A stretch of 64,000 bases of DNA from assembly GCA_016721005.1 (NCBI GenBank), contig JADKJM010000019.1, positions 558,001 to 622,000 on the forward strand, read 5' to 3'. Below are positions 50,927-60,616 of this stretch, in pieces. Below the pieces are notes generated by a model that did not search any database, was not told the DNA's origin, and saw only the letters and a list, made by a program, of their open reading frames with translations. The first letter of the stretch is position 1. Each line of letters opens with the position of its first letter. This DNA is from Flavobacteriales bacterium (GTDB lineage Bacteria > Bacteroidota > Bacteroidia > Flavobacteriales_F > PHOS-HE28). A program made the position numbers and the translations under genes.

Positions 50927-51693
50927 GAGTGACGCTTCTGCAGAGCATGCTCCATTGGGAGGATGCCGTCGCGAACCGTGCGATGTTCGAAGAGAAGATC
51001 GTCGGCTTGAAAGGCTCGACCGATCTCATCGTGCTTCCGGAGATGTTCACCACGGGCTTCAGCATGCGCAGTGCGGAGCTGGCCGAGACGATGGATGGCG
51101 CTACCGTTGCGTGGATGCGTGAGCAAGCGAGAACGGTGAATGCTGCGATCTATGGAAGTGCCATCATCACAGAAGGGGGAAAGCGGTTCAACCGTGGGCT
51201 CTTCGGCACCCCCGACGGCAAGGTCACGATCTACGACAAGCGCCACCTCTTCCGCTTTGCCAACGAAACGGATCATTACAGTCCGGGCAAGGATCGCGTG
51301 GTAGTGGAATGGCGCGGATGGCGTCTCTTGTTGCAGGTGTGCTTCGATCTGCGTTTCCCGGTCTTCAGCAGGAACCGTGGCGACTACGATGCGATCCTAT
51401 ACGTGGCGAACTGGCCGGAAGCACGGCGCTTTCCTTGGAGCCAACTATTGATCGCACGTGCCATCGAGAACCAGTGCTATGTGGCCGGGGTGAACCGCGT
51501 AGGCATGGACGGCAAAGGCATCCACTACAGCGGCGACTCGGTAATGATCGATCCGCGCGGCGCGGTGATCGGAGAAGTGGAACCCTCGCAAGAAGGTGTT
51601 GCGACGACCATCTTCGGTCGGGGAGCGTTGGACGACTTCCGTGAGAAATTCCCGGTGGGAATGGAAGCGGACGACTTCGATCCGCGCCTCTAG
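50914..51693 (+). CDS. Omega-amidase-type nitrilase-superfamily amidohydrolase
   Basis: This 259-residue C-N hydrolase has the catalytic Glu in LIVLPEMFTTGFSM, the Lys in TIYDKRHLFRFANE and the Cys in LLLQVCFDLRFPVFSR. The sequence NETDHYSPGKDRVVVEWRG is typical of YafV/Nit2 omega-amidases, which hydrolyse alpha-ketoglutaramate or alpha-ketosuccinamate. Coupling by overlap to the aminotransferase fits one pathway that makes the transamination irreversible. Its stop shares CTAG with the stop of the convergent giant gene. Length is standard. Confidence 0.93.
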   Translation: MSDLRVTLLQSMLHWEDAVANRAMFEEKIVGLKGSTDLIVLPEMFTTGFSMRSAELAETMDGATVAWMREQARTVNAAIYGSAIITEGGKRFNRGLFGTPDGKVTIYDKRHLFRFANETDHYSPGKDRVVVEWRGWRLLLQVCFDLRFPVFSRNRGDYDAILYVANWPEARRFPWSQLLIARAIENQCYVAGVNRVGMDGKGIHYSGDSVMIDPRGAVIGEVEPSQEGVATTIFGRGALDDFREKFPVGMEADDFDPRL

Positions 51694-54600
51694 CGCAGCA
51701 CTTGCACGTTGCCCATCTGGCGCTGTTCGAATCCAGTGCCGCCGTCCTTGTCGGTGAAGAAGGTGTAGGTCATGTGCCAGACGTACATGTCGTTCTTCAC
51801 GTAAGCGCCTTGGTAGGTGCCGTCCCAGCCGCTTTCAAGGTCTTGCGTCTCGAAGAGCATTTCGCCCCAACGATCGAAGACCATCAAGTGAACACTTGCG
51901 ATGCTCTTGCCCACGGGCATGAAGTAGTCATTCACACCGTCGCCGTTCGGCGTGAAGGTGTTCGGGATGAAGATGGTGGCCGGACAATGTTCGATCACAC
52001 GCGCTGAATCCATCCCTGAACAATCGTAGGCGTTCATGATGTGGACATAGTACCAGCCATAAGCGCCTGCCATGATCATCGGCGTGCTCTCGCCTGTGCT
52101 CCAATCGAAGCGCGCACCGGGATTCCCGGCGTCGATCACCACATAGCGAGGGTCATCATCGAGGCAGGCGTGGAATTCACGAACGGCCATCCGCTCAGGC
52201 GAAGGGTTGAAATGCACGCTGATCGCATCGGTGCGTGAACAGTACCCATTGTTCACATTCACGGAGTAGATCCCGGATCGCTGAACGGCGATCGTGCGGC
52301 TTGTTGATCCGTTGCTCCACGCATAGGTCGATCCTTGGTTGTTTGCATCCAGGACCAGGTGTTGTCCTTCGCACAGGATCGTGTCCGCCCCGAGGAACAC
52401 CGTCGGCGGCGGGATGAAGAGCACCTCGGAGTCGAAGGTGGCTGCGCAACCGGTGCTATTGGTCACCGTCACACTGTACGTCGCACTCGTGGATACATTG
52501 ATGGTTTGAACCGTGGCACCGGTGCTCCACAGGTAGGCGCTGCCGACGTTACCTGCATCGAGCGTCTCTGATCCTCCGATGCATTGCGTACTGTTTGCCA
52601 GTATGTCGTTCGGGGCGTTGTTCACCAAGATGCTGATCATATCCGTGGCGGAGCATGATGCGTTGCTCACGGTGACGCTGTACGTACCGCTGGTAGTCGC
52701 GGTGATGGTCTGCGTCGACGCAGCGGTGGACCAGAAGTAGGACGAGCCCGGCGTTCCGGCATCGAGCAGAATGCTCTGACCTTGGCAGATGCTGGTATCG
52801 TTCCCGAGCGAAACCGTAACGACCGGAGCGAGGGTCACGATCGCATCGAAGATCGCGGTGCAATTCTGTGGCGTGGTCACCGCGACACTGTACGTGCCGC
52901 TTGCACTCGGAGTGATGCTTTGCGTGGTCGCGCCGCCGTTCCACAGGAAAGTACTTCCCGTGTTGCCGGCGTTCAACGTCGGCGGTGAACCGATGCAGGC
53001 GCTTACATCTTGGAGCACATCGACAGGCATCGTGTTGAATTGCACGACGACCGCGTCGCTAGCGCTACAGTTGTTCGCATTGGTCACCGTCACGGAATAG
53101 GTTCCGCTGGTTGTGGCGTTGATCGTCTGTGTTGCAGCGTTCGTATTCCAGAGGAAGGTGCTGCCCGCATTCCCTGCGTTCAGGAGCTGGCTCGACACGC
53201 CGCATAGGGAAAGATCAGGCCCGAGGTTGACAACGGGCAATGGGTTCAACGTCACGTTGAAGGTGCTGATGGCTTGGCATCCTTGTGCATCGGTGATGGT
53301 CACGGTATGCGGGCCACTCGTCACGGGTACGATGCTTGGCGTCACTGCGCCGGTGCTCCACGAATAGCTCATGCCCGTGGCAGGAGCGTTGAGCACCGGA
53401 GCCGCGTTCGCGCAGGCGACCACATTCTGTGCAGGGGTCACATTCGTGAATGCACTTGTCACGATTATCTGATCGGTGGCTGAACAGCCGAACGGATCCA
53501 CCACGGTCACCGTGTACGTCGAGGTGCTGTTCACCATGATCGTGGGCGATTGGATGTTCGATGCATTCAGGTTCGCAGCAGGCGTCCAACTATAGATGGC
53601 GTTGGGAACATTGTGCTGCACAGTGAGTTGATGACCGAGTGACGAGCACAGTGTGACATCGGCACCGGCATCCGCGGTCAGACCGGTATTCACGGTAATG
53701 ATGATGCTCGCGCTCATGGAGCAACCCGTCGCGGTGTGCGTGACCGTGCATGTGTAGGTGGTGGTCTGAGCGGGTGTTGCGATCGGTGCCGCGATGTTGG
53801 AGAAGTTCAAACCTGCACCCGACCATGCGTACGTAAGACCACTGCCACCATTCACGACCGCAGTGAGTTGTGTATTCTGCCCTGGACAAAGCGTCGTGGC
53901 CGCCGCTGTGACATTCAACGAGAAGAGTTGGCCAACGGTGATGGTGGTCGAACCTGACGCCGCACATCCGACATCATTCACCGCGTTCACCGTGTAGGTA
54001 GTGGTCTGGGTCGGTGTGGCTACTGGGTTGGCGATATCCGTCGCACTCAACGTACCGTTGTTCGGCGTCCATGCATAGATGATCCCGGTACCGGAGCTGG
54101 GCGTGGCATTGAGCTGCAAACCCGAGTTGGAGCAGAGGGTCGTGTTCGGCGTTACGTTGAGACTGAATGCAGGTGCAACGGTGATATACACGGAATCGCG
54201 ATAGACACAACCTGCTGAAGGATCCGTTGCACTGAGCACGTACCAGCCACTGGCCGCTGGTGTTGCGATCGGCTGGTAGCTGTTGGGGTTGTTGAGCGTG
54301 GAACCTTGCGACCAGGAATAGGAAGCGAAGGTGTCGTCCCAGCGCGTCAGGGTGAAGGCATCAATGGACCAATTGTCCTGGCCTGTTCCGGAATTCGCCA
54401 ACTGGCGAATGCGGAACATGGTATTCGCGGTCTGTGCAACAGGAGGGATCACCAGATCCACCAAGGTGAAGGAAGGATATGAATCCTCGTTAAGCGTGGC
54501 GAGGCCGGACCAATTGATCCCGTTGTTGGTGGAGTACTCCACGATCACATCCTCTCCTGCTTCGGCATCGTCACAAGGAGCCGACCCCGTGGCGATCTTC

Positions 54601-56702
54601 AGCTGGAAACGGATGAAGCCGCCTCCGACCGTGTTGTACGCCAAGGTCTGCGCTGCGCGGATCCCGTTCCCATTGAAGTAGAGTGCGCTACCCGTGAAGC
54701 TGCCGCACGCGGAACTGATGGCCCCGCCTTGGACTGCGGTCCAGATAGGCCCCGGAGGTGCATCGAAGTCATCCCTGGCGATGGTGCGCAACACGCGACT
54801 GCTCAACTGTGTGCTGTTCCCAGCGCATACCGTGGTGGTCTGTGCCGATACCTGCAGATCCGCGATCACACCGGGTTGAACGGTCACCAGGATGCTGTCG
54901 ATCAACTCCCCGCAACCGGTCGGACTGGAAACGTGAACCTTATACCATGTGGTTGCCAGCGGTGTCGCGATGGGTGCTGTGGAGTTCGGATCATCGAGCG
55001 ACGAAGCCGGACCCCATTCAACATCGAACCAGGCGGGTGAGGGTGGTGGCACAAGTCCAAGTTGAACGCCCTCGTACTGGCACACATTGATCGTGGATGA
55101 TCCGTTCGCGGTGAGCACTGTGGGGATCGTCAATGGCATTCCCACATGGTAGGTGAACGAACGCGGGCAGCCGCTCACGGGTAATTGACCGATCACGGTG
55201 TAGCTCTCACTTTGGGTCGGCGAAATGGTGATGGAGTTGCCCGCAGCGATGGAAACGCCAGGCGCGCTGACCGTGTACCAGAGTGCATTGCTCAATGGCT
55301 CAGGACTGTTCAACGTGATAGGTCCTCCGCCGCACACAACGGAATCCTGCGAAGACGCAGCCACGCCGATGTCATGCACGGAAGCCGCGTAGCTCTCGCC
55401 GAAGCCCAGACCGAACATATAGGCTTGGAATCCGGCGCTGCATTGAAGTCCATGTACTCCTTGCGTCACCGGGATCTTCGCGTACTTCCGATCCGTGCAT
55501 CCCACATAGGACTGGAAAAGCGCACTGTTCACCGCAACACCGTCCAATTGGAATTGGGCCACTGCTGCGGTCGGTACCACCACACTGATGCTATGGCTGT
55601 TGATCTGCGCACTGCTCGGGGTGTGGAACGAAGCCCTGGTGGAGGTCCGTTGGACCGGCGAAAGCAGGAAGAGCGAAGGATCCCCATTGCCAGCACAGCT
55701 GAAGCCTTCGAGGATCTGCGCTACGCTCACCGGCAAGTTGGCATCAATGCATACCGGGGTGGTCGCTCCATTCACCTCGTAGCGCTGCCCGGCATTGAGC
55801 AGGATCGGCGCACCACCACCAATGGTGATCTGTGTACCGTTCTGGTGTGCGAGTACGCGATAGGTTCCACTCGTGGTCCCGTTCACCGGTACCGTGAAAT
55901 AGCGCGTTCCCCATGTGTTCACCGGAATGCATTGCTCGAAGATGTGATCACAGGCAGAGCAGGCCCCCGGTGCGGTTGCACACATGCTTCCTCCGAAAAC
56001 CGCGAACGGTCGGCAAGGCCCACTGGTACTGGTTGCTTGCACCAGCGTGCCGGTGAGGTCGAGCGCATCCGTTGCCGCCTGTACTTGATAGGTCTGCCCG
56101 GCATCCAGGTTCACCGTGAATGGCGTTCCTGCCGGAAAACCACCAGCCGCGTTCACCGAAGGGATGATCTGCACTTGCGTTCCATCCGCAGTGGCCACCA
56201 CCATCAATTCGCTTTTGTGCAGGTTGTTGAAGTTCGGAAGTCCTTGGTAAGCATCTACGCGATACACAGTACCCAAACTGTATTCGGGCAGGACCTGGGA
56301 CAGGTCATGCGTGTAGTTCTGGAAGCTGCTGATGAAGACGTTCACACTATCCTGGCTCTGTACCAGGAAACCTCTGTTCTGGACCGAACCGCTACCGCTA
56401 TTCTCCGCAGAAAGCGGCATGTCGATCACGGTTACACCGTTGGCGGCAACATTGAATGGAAAGCTCCAACCCGTGAGGGGAATGCTGACGATGCCACTGG
56501 TTGCAGTGGTGGAAACCACATGGACCTTCAGGGTCTGTGCGCCGAAGCCGTTCTGCATGAAGCTGGCCCAGAAACGCTTGCCACGTGTGGGAAGCACGGT
56601 CGGATCCTGCGCGATCACTGTGCATGAGAACGCCGCTAGGAACAACGCGAAGGCGATGCGGTATGGCGACGTGTTGAGAGGCCGGTATGGGCTATGACAC
56701 AT
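51690..56702 (-). CDS. Giant surface protein with Ig-like repeats and gliding/T9SS C-terminal domain
   Basis: This 1670-residue secreted protein has signal peptide SPYRIAFALFLAAFSCTVIA. Residues about 35-440 resemble IgGFc-binding-type repeats (PTRGKRFWASFMQNGFGAQT). A carbohydrate-binding-type or jelly-roll segment lies near 640-790. PKD/Ig-like repeats run through most of the rest. The C-terminal domain has CPATIFIPNTFTPNGDGVND, MVFDRWGEMLFET and GWDGTYQGAYVKNDMYVW, the CHU_C/gliding motility-associated signature linked to T9SS (type B) secretion. It is probably an adhesin or filament-like surface protein. It follows the lipoprotein gene on the same strand, 91 bp downstream. Confidence 0.9.
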   Translation of the reverse strand: MCHSPYRPLNTSPYRIAFALFLAAFSCTVIAQDPTVLPTRGKRFWASFMQNGFGAQTLKVHVVSTTATSGIVSIPLTGWSFPFNVAANGVTVIDMPLSAENSGSGSVQNRGFLVQSQDSVNVFISSFQNYTHDLSQVLPEYSLGTVYRVDAYQGLPNFNNLHKSELMVVATADGTQVQIIPSVNAAGGFPAGTPFTVNLDAGQTYQVQAATDALDLTGTLVQATSTSGPCRPFAVFGGSMCATAPGACSACDHIFEQCIPVNTWGTRYFTVPVNGTTSGTYRVLAHQNGTQITIGGGAPILLNAGQRYEVNGATTPVCIDANLPVSVAQILEGFSCAGNGDPSLFLLSPVQRTSTRASFHTPSSAQINSHSISVVVPTAAVAQFQLDGVAVNSALFQSYVGCTDRKYAKIPVTQGVHGLQCSAGFQAYMFGLGFGESYAASVHDIGVAASSQDSVVCGGGPITLNSPEPLSNALWYTVSAPGVSIAAGNSITISPTQSESYTVIGQLPVSGCPRSFTYHVGMPLTIPTVLTANGSSTINVCQYEGVQLGLVPPPSPAWFDVEWGPASSLDDPNSTAPIATPLATTWYKVHVSSPTGCGELIDSILVTVQPGVIADLQVSAQTTTVCAGNSTQLSSRVLRTIARDDFDAPPGPIWTAVQGGAISSACGSFTGSALYFNGNGIRAAQTLAYNTVGGGFIRFQLKIATGSAPCDDAEAGEDVIVEYSTNNGINWSGLATLNEDSYPSFTLVDLVIPPVAQTANTMFRIRQLANSGTGQDNWSIDAFTLTRWDDTFASYSWSQGSTLNNPNSYQPIATPAASGWYVLSATDPSAGCVYRDSVYITVAPAFSLNVTPNTTLCSNSGLQLNATPSSGTGIIYAWTPNNGTLSATDIANPVATPTQTTTYTVNAVNDVGCAASGSTTITVGQLFSLNVTAAATTLCPGQNTQLTAVVNGGSGLTYAWSGAGLNFSNIAAPIATPAQTTTYTCTVTHTATGCSMSASIIITVNTGLTADAGADVTLCSSLGHQLTVQHNVPNAIYSWTPAANLNASNIQSPTIMVNSTSTYTVTVVDPFGCSATDQIIVTSAFTNVTPAQNVVACANAAPVLNAPATGMSYSWSTGAVTPSIVPVTSGPHTVTITDAQGCQAISTFNVTLNPLPVVNLGPDLSLCGVSSQLLNAGNAGSTFLWNTNAATQTINATTSGTYSVTVTNANNCSASDAVVVQFNTMPVDVLQDVSACIGSPPTLNAGNTGSTFLWNGGATTQSITPSASGTYSVAVTTPQNCTAIFDAIVTLAPVVTVSLGNDTSICQGQSILLDAGTPGSSYFWSTAASTQTITATTSGTYSVTVSNASCSATDMISILVNNAPNDILANSTQCIGGSETLDAGNVGSAYLWSTGATVQTINVSTSATYSVTVTNSTGCAATFDSEVLFIPPPTVFLGADTILCEGQHLVLDANNQGSTYAWSNGSTSRTIAVQRSGIYSVNVNNGYCSRTDAISVHFNPSPERMAVREFHACLDDDPRYVVIDAGNPGARFDWSTGESTPMIMAGAYGWYYVHIMNAYDCSGMDSARVIEHCPATIFIPNTFTPNGDGVNDYFMPVGKSIASVHLMVFDRWGEMLFETQDLESGWDGTYQGAYVKNDMYVWHMTYTFFTDKDGGTGFEQRQMGNVQVLR
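51984..53210 (-). repeat. Six Ig-like repeats of about 68 residues in the giant protein
   Basis: Consecutive units share the pattern C.G....LdAGn.GStylWs.ga.tqtI....sgtYsVtVt. Units appear in two alternating subtypes: VxLGxDtslCxGq and dvlxnxxaCiGsp. This suggests amplification in steps of two units. The range is approximate. Confidence 0.75.
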
Positions 56703-56793
56703 TCATCGGTCCACCGAAGAGCGGGGCGGTGGCGGGCCTTGTACGCTTGCGCGACCTCAAGGTTCTGGTATCGCCAAAGCCCGGATCGCTGCG

Positions 56794-58404
56794 TCAACGA
56801 CCGGGGAGATCCCAATCGATCCCGAGGTCCCACGCGGCGCGCACGTTCACCGTCTCCGGGTACCACCAAACACGTTCCGGCTGCCGCAGAGCGCTCCATT
56901 GTCCGGCGTCCCAGCGACCGTTCCGATCCACATCCTCAATGATGCGCACGTCATGGTTCCCCGGTGCGAGTTGCTCCCAGACGATCGGGCCCGAGGAGTC
57001 GTTCATGGTCGCACTTCGGACCACACGGCCTTGCTGATCCATCAACTCGACGATCAATTGCCCTTGTACCTGGGCTACGGTGTGAACCTTGACACGTAAA
57101 GTACCGGTTGCCTGTTCAGCAGCGCGCCCCAGCCCGATACGGAGCGTATCGTTCCATGCGTTATAGCGATCGCGAACGGATCTGGGCAGAAGGGTGAGCA
57201 CTGCGCTCCTTCCCGGTTGCAGGTCGGTAACCAGGAGTAGCTGGCGATCATGATCGGGATCGCGCGTCAATTGGAACGGTAACAAGAGCGAGTCGGACCG
57301 GAGCGTCATCCTTGTCGAGTCGAAGGAGACCAAGGGGCGTGACGCTTCCAACACAACCCTTGTGGTCGCTGCGTACTCCAGCTGCGCAACGCGCACGTTC
57401 ACATTGAATGGCATGGGTTTCAGCGGGCGGTAGCGCAACGTGTCCAACGCGCCCTCCTCGGTCATCAATTCGTAACGTCCATCCCCTAGGGTGGTGGTAT
57501 CCGAAGGCCAGCACAGCACGGTATCACGTAGTGTGCCCCACTCCAAGGTCCAGTGGAGGGTTCCTCCGGACCGTTGGATATCACGTAAGCGGAATTCCTT
57601 TGCCGGACGGGCGAGTACGATCCGCCATCCGCGATCGACCAACACAGCAGCTTCGCGAACTGCTTGGACCGGACTGACCTCCTTGAACAAGCGCAGGACG
57701 CTGGCTATTGCGGAACTATCACCGGGCACATGCGGATGAACCGTGTTTCCCGAGAAGGCGATCTCCTCATCGGGCAGGTCATACCGGTAGTTCGCATTCA
57801 GGTCCCGCAGCGCCACAAGATCGAAGGCCGCATCCCGCAGATTCCGGAGGCGGAATGCACCTGAGGCATCGGTCCGTGTGGCGTGCGCAGGTCGGCTGTT
57901 CAGGAAATTGCTCGTATCCGCTGCATCATACAACATGACCAATACACCTTTCTCCGGCTTGGCACTGAAGGCGTTCATGACCATACCTGACAACTCCAGA
58001 CTATCCAATGTGGATCCCGTGCTGATCACATAGGCCGATCCGACCGCGAAATTTCCTTCTGTAAGATCCTTCACCACCTCGCCGATCGAGAACGTGTAGG
58101 TGGTATTCGGGTGCAGCGGTGCGTTCAATCGAACCCCCAAGGAATATCCACCAATGATGCTGAGGGTAGGCGGGGCGTCCAACGGCGGCGATACGAGCAT
58201 GCCATCGCGCACGCGCTCCAATTGGATCCGCTCATCGAACCGGATCGTGAAACGATCCGCAGTGAAACCGGTGGTGCGATCCGGAGGATCAGCGTTCAGA
58301 AGGACCGGACCGCTCTCGTCCTTGTCGCCTCCGCTGATCTCCCGCACTTGTGCACAGCCGAGGGCAAGCGAGCAGGCCAGCGCACCTACCATCCATGCCT
58401 TCAT
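56794..58404 (-). CDS. Ig-like domain lipoprotein
   Basis: This 536-residue lipoprotein has MKAWMVGALACSLALGCAQV with lipobox LALGC, so it should be attached to a membrane through Cys17. An N-terminal SbsA-like Ig domain (LLNADPPDRTTGFTADRFTI, FDERIQLERVRDGMLVSPPL, NTTYTFSIGEVVKDLTEGN) is followed by a carboxypeptidase-regulatory-like fold (GVLVMLYDAADTSNFLNSRP, RLRNLRDAAFDLVALRDLNA). The last part ends DVDRNGRWDAGQWSALRQPE. This is a common Bacteroidota lipoprotein layout. It overlaps the fRMsr gene by 4 bp. Role unknown. Confidence 0.87.
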   Translation of the reverse strand: MKAWMVGALACSLALGCAQVREISGGDKDESGPVLLNADPPDRTTGFTADRFTIRFDERIQLERVRDGMLVSPPLDAPPTLSIIGGYSLGVRLNAPLHPNTTYTFSIGEVVKDLTEGNFAVGSAYVISTGSTLDSLELSGMVMNAFSAKPEKGVLVMLYDAADTSNFLNSRPAHATRTDASGAFRLRNLRDAAFDLVALRDLNANYRYDLPDEEIAFSGNTVHPHVPGDSSAIASVLRLFKEVSPVQAVREAAVLVDRGWRIVLARPAKEFRLRDIQRSGGTLHWTLEWGTLRDTVLCWPSDTTTLGDGRYELMTEEGALDTLRYRPLKPMPFNVNVRVAQLEYAATTRVVLEASRPLVSFDSTRMTLRSDSLLLPFQLTRDPDHDRQLLLVTDLQPGRSAVLTLLPRSVRDRYNAWNDTLRIGLGRAAEQATGTLRVKVHTVAQVQGQLIVELMDQQGRVVRSATMNDSSGPIVWEQLAPGNHDVRIIEDVDRNGRWDAGQWSALRQPERVWWYPETVNVRAAWDLGIDWDLPGR

Positions 58405-58886
58405 GCGAAGAGGGGGATCAGTGCTTCACACAGCGTCTCCAACATCCTCGCGTCAAGGGAGGTGAAATCATCCAATTCGCTGCTGTCAACATCGAGTACG
58501 GCAACGACCACCCCGCGGCGGTCACGACATGGCACCACGATCTCCGACCGCGAATGCGGACTACAGGCGATGTGTCCCGGGAAGAGGTCCACATCGGGCA
58601 CTACCACGGTGCGGTCCTCGGCCCAGGCCGTGCCACAGACGCCCTTCCCCTTACCTATCCGCACACAAGCCACCGGCCCCTGGAACGGACCGAGCACGAG
58701 TTCTTCACCCAGAACGCGATAGAATCCCACCCAATGCCAGTTGAAGGTGTGTTTCAGCAACGCGCTGAAATTGGCCATCGCCGCAATGGCGTCCGTTTCA
58801 TCCTGCAACAGTGCCTTCCATTGCGCAGCGATCGTGGCGTAACCGGTAGCCCGATCGGTCGTCGGAATAATGGGAGGCAATTGCAT
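58401..58886 (-). CDS. Free methionine-R-sulfoxide reductase (GAF domain)
   Basis: This 161-residue GAF-domain enzyme reduces free methionine-R-sulfoxide with thioredoxin. The family Cys residues are in VACVRIGKGKGVCGTAWAED and FPGHIACSPHSRSEIVVPCR. NFSALLKHTFNWHWVGFYRV and LGPFQGPVACVRIGKGKG are the conserved strands. VVVAVLDVDSSELDDFTSLD ends the domain. Length is standard for fRMsr. It overlaps the lipoprotein gene by 4 bp. The function is oxidative-damage repair in the cytoplasm. Confidence 0.92.
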   Translation of the reverse strand: MQLPPIIPTTDRATGYATIAAQWKALLQDETDAIAAMANFSALLKHTFNWHWVGFYRVLGEELVLGPFQGPVACVRIGKGKGVCGTAWAEDRTVVVPDVDLFPGHIACSPHSRSEIVVPCRDRRGVVVAVLDVDSSELDDFTSLDARMLETLCEALIPLFA

Positions 58887-58904
58887 GGGCCGCGAAATTA
58901 CCCG

Positions 58905-59612
58905 CTAGGCGCAGGCCGCAGTGAAAAGGCTGACACGAGTACCGGGTACCACGCTCAAGGCTTTCACGCATCCCTCGATGGTGGCGCCGGTGGTCACCAC
59001 ATCATCCACCAATAGAACGTGCCTATCCCGAAGGGCTTCCTCATGCTTCACCTCGAACGCCTCCTTCACGTTGCTCCATCGATCAAGACGTCCGCGTCGT
59101 GTCTGTGAGTCGGTCCAGTTCACCCGTTGAAGCGCACGCTTCGGGTTCTCCTTCGGCCAAGCCGTACAAAGTCCTTCGACCAGGAGTTGGCTCTGGTTAT
59201 ACCCGCGCTGTCGCTGCTTTCGAGGGTGGAGTGGAACGGCAAGAACAGTATCCACATCGTTGAACCGCGAACTTTCCTTCAGTGCTTCACCCATCATGTT
59301 CCCGAGGTACCGGCCGGCCTCATGGTCCTGCGCGTACTTCATCCGGTGCAGGATGTGCTGGACCATACCGGTCGGCGAAAAATGGAGCAACGCACTTGCA
59401 GCGGTAAGGGGGGCCTTGCCCCAGAAGAGCTGCTCCACGCGGTTCTTCGGGTCATCATGGAAGCGGGTCAGGGGAAGGTCGGCGATGCAAATGGTACACA
59501 TGCATTGCTCATGGCGCAGCAAGGTGGTTTCACAACCAGCGCACCGTCGCGGTACGAAAAGCGCGGTGAGGTCGGCGAACCATAACGCTGCTATGGAGGG
59601 GCGCGGGTTCAA
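58905..59612 (-). CDS. ComF-family phosphoribosyltransferase-like protein
   Basis: This ComF protein is associated with DNA uptake and recombination, and related to phosphoribosyltransferases. The N-terminal zinc-type motif is RRCAGCETTLLRHEQCMCTI. FWGKAPLTAASALLHFSPTG and LAVPLHPRKQRQRGYNQSQL follow. The PRPP-binding loop is HVLLVDDVVTTGATIEGCVK. No ATG lies at a plausible place; the open frame extends to 59897. I propose TTG 59612 (LNPRPSIAALWFADLTALFV), giving 235 residues, the usual length. The start is therefore uncertain. Confidence 0.82.
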   Translation of the reverse strand: MNPRPSIAALWFADLTALFVPRRCAGCETTLLRHEQCMCTICIADLPLTRFHDDPKNRVEQLFWGKAPLTAASALLHFSPTGMVQHILHRMKYAQDHEAGRYLGNMMGEALKESSRFNDVDTVLAVPLHPRKQRQRGYNQSQLLVEGLCTAWPKENPKRALQRVNWTDSQTRRGRLDRWSNVKEAFEVKHEEALRDRHVLLVDDVVTTGATIEGCVKALSVVPGTRVSLFTAACA

Positions 59613-59664
59613 TACTTTGTTGAAAAGCGGGCCGTTATCCGAAATGGGTCCTTGGGCACGGGAG

Positions 59665-59672
59665 TAATTTAG
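59665..59672 (+). promoter_or_regulatory. Candidate -7 box for membrane coiled-coil gene
   Basis: TAATTTAG lies 28 nt before ATG 59701 and is a one-base variant of TAnnTTTG. Confidence 0.35.
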
Positions 59673-59700
59673 CGCACTGGGCCGAAGGCCTGCTTTCAAC

Positions 59701-60609
59701 ATGGACCAGCCAACGACCGAAACGAAGAAGAACCGATCCAACACCGGCCTGCTCTTGCTGGTGGTGCTCCTGCTGATCAGCAACGTGGTGATGCTTTGGA
59801 TGCTCATGCAGCGCGGCAAGGAAGTGGAACACGGGGTGCAACAGGTAACCGAGCTCACTACCCGGAACGAGGATGTGCTGGGTATGTTGGAGCGCACGCT
59901 GGATAGCTACGACAGCCTGCAAACGGAGAACGACACGATCCGCCAGGAACTGGAGTTCCGCCGCCAGGAGATCCAGGACCTCATGGCCAAGGTGAAGAGC
60001 GGATCCTACAGTTTGGCGAAAGCACGCAAGGAGGCCGAGACGCTTCGCGCGATCATGAAAGGCTATGTGGCCACCATCGATTCCTTGAACCAGGCCAACC
60101 AGGCGTTGACCGCACAGAATGTCGGGCTGACCCAGGAACTCGGTGAGGTACAAGGGCAAAAGGAGGCGCTTTCCACCGAGAAGGAAGCGTTGCAAGGCAA
60201 ACTCGCGAAGGGCGCCGTACTGCACACAACGACCATCACGGCAGGGGCCTTGTTCATGCGGAACAATGGCAAACAAGTGGATACGGATCGTGCGAAGAAG
60301 GCCGAGATGGTGAAGTGCTGTTTCACCCTTGGGGAGAACAAGGTCACCGAACCCGGTGACAAGATCCTGTACATGCGTGTGATCAGCCCGGATGGAAAGG
60401 TGCTGCCGACAAGCGATGGCGCGAACCGCTTCCGTTTCAATGGCGTGGAAGGTGAATACAGCGCGAAGCGCGAGGTGAACTACCAAGGCCAGCCGGTGGA
60501 TGCCTGCGTCTTCTGGACCGGAGGATCCGAACTGGCCACCGGACAGTACATCGTGGAGATCTACGAGAACGGCTCCTTGGTCTCCAAGACGTCCTTCGAC
60601 CTGAAGTGA
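59701..60609 (+). CDS. Membrane-anchored coiled-coil protein of unknown function
   Basis: This 302-residue protein has one N-terminal helix (LLLLVVLLLISNVVMLWMLM). A long coiled coil follows (residues about 40-180: TRNEDVLGMLERTLDSYDSL, LEFRRQEIQDLMAKVKSGSY, QEALSTEKEALQGKL-like). A globular C-terminal domain (about 185-300) is rich in beta strands (KILYMRVISPDGKVLPTSDG, YIVEIYENGSLVSKTSFDLK). Similar proteins are widespread and uncharacterised in Flavobacteriia. It probably spans the inner membrane with a periplasmic coil. It converges with the large outer-membrane gene (7-bp gap). Function unknown. Confidence 0.85.
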   Translation: MDQPTTETKKNRSNTGLLLLVVLLLISNVVMLWMLMQRGKEVEHGVQQVTELTTRNEDVLGMLERTLDSYDSLQTENDTIRQELEFRRQEIQDLMAKVKSGSYSLAKARKEAETLRAIMKGYVATIDSLNQANQALTAQNVGLTQELGEVQGQKEALSTEKEALQGKLAKGAVLHTTTITAGALFMRNNGKQVDTDRAKKAEMVKCCFTLGENKVTEPGDKILYMRVISPDGKVLPTSDGANRFRFNGVEGEYSAKREVNYQGQPVDACVFWTGGSELATGQYIVEIYENGSLVSKTSFDLK

Positions 60610-60616
60610 ACACACG

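Noticed and set aside
51715..51760. GTTCGAATCC-like sequence as a tRNA T-loop
   Set aside because: No acceptor or anticodon stem can be formed, and it lies in the coding end of the giant gene.
55185..56627. 480-codon plus-strand frame inside the giant surface gene
   Set aside because: It is antisense to clearly repeated, secreted coding sequence and has no homology-like features.
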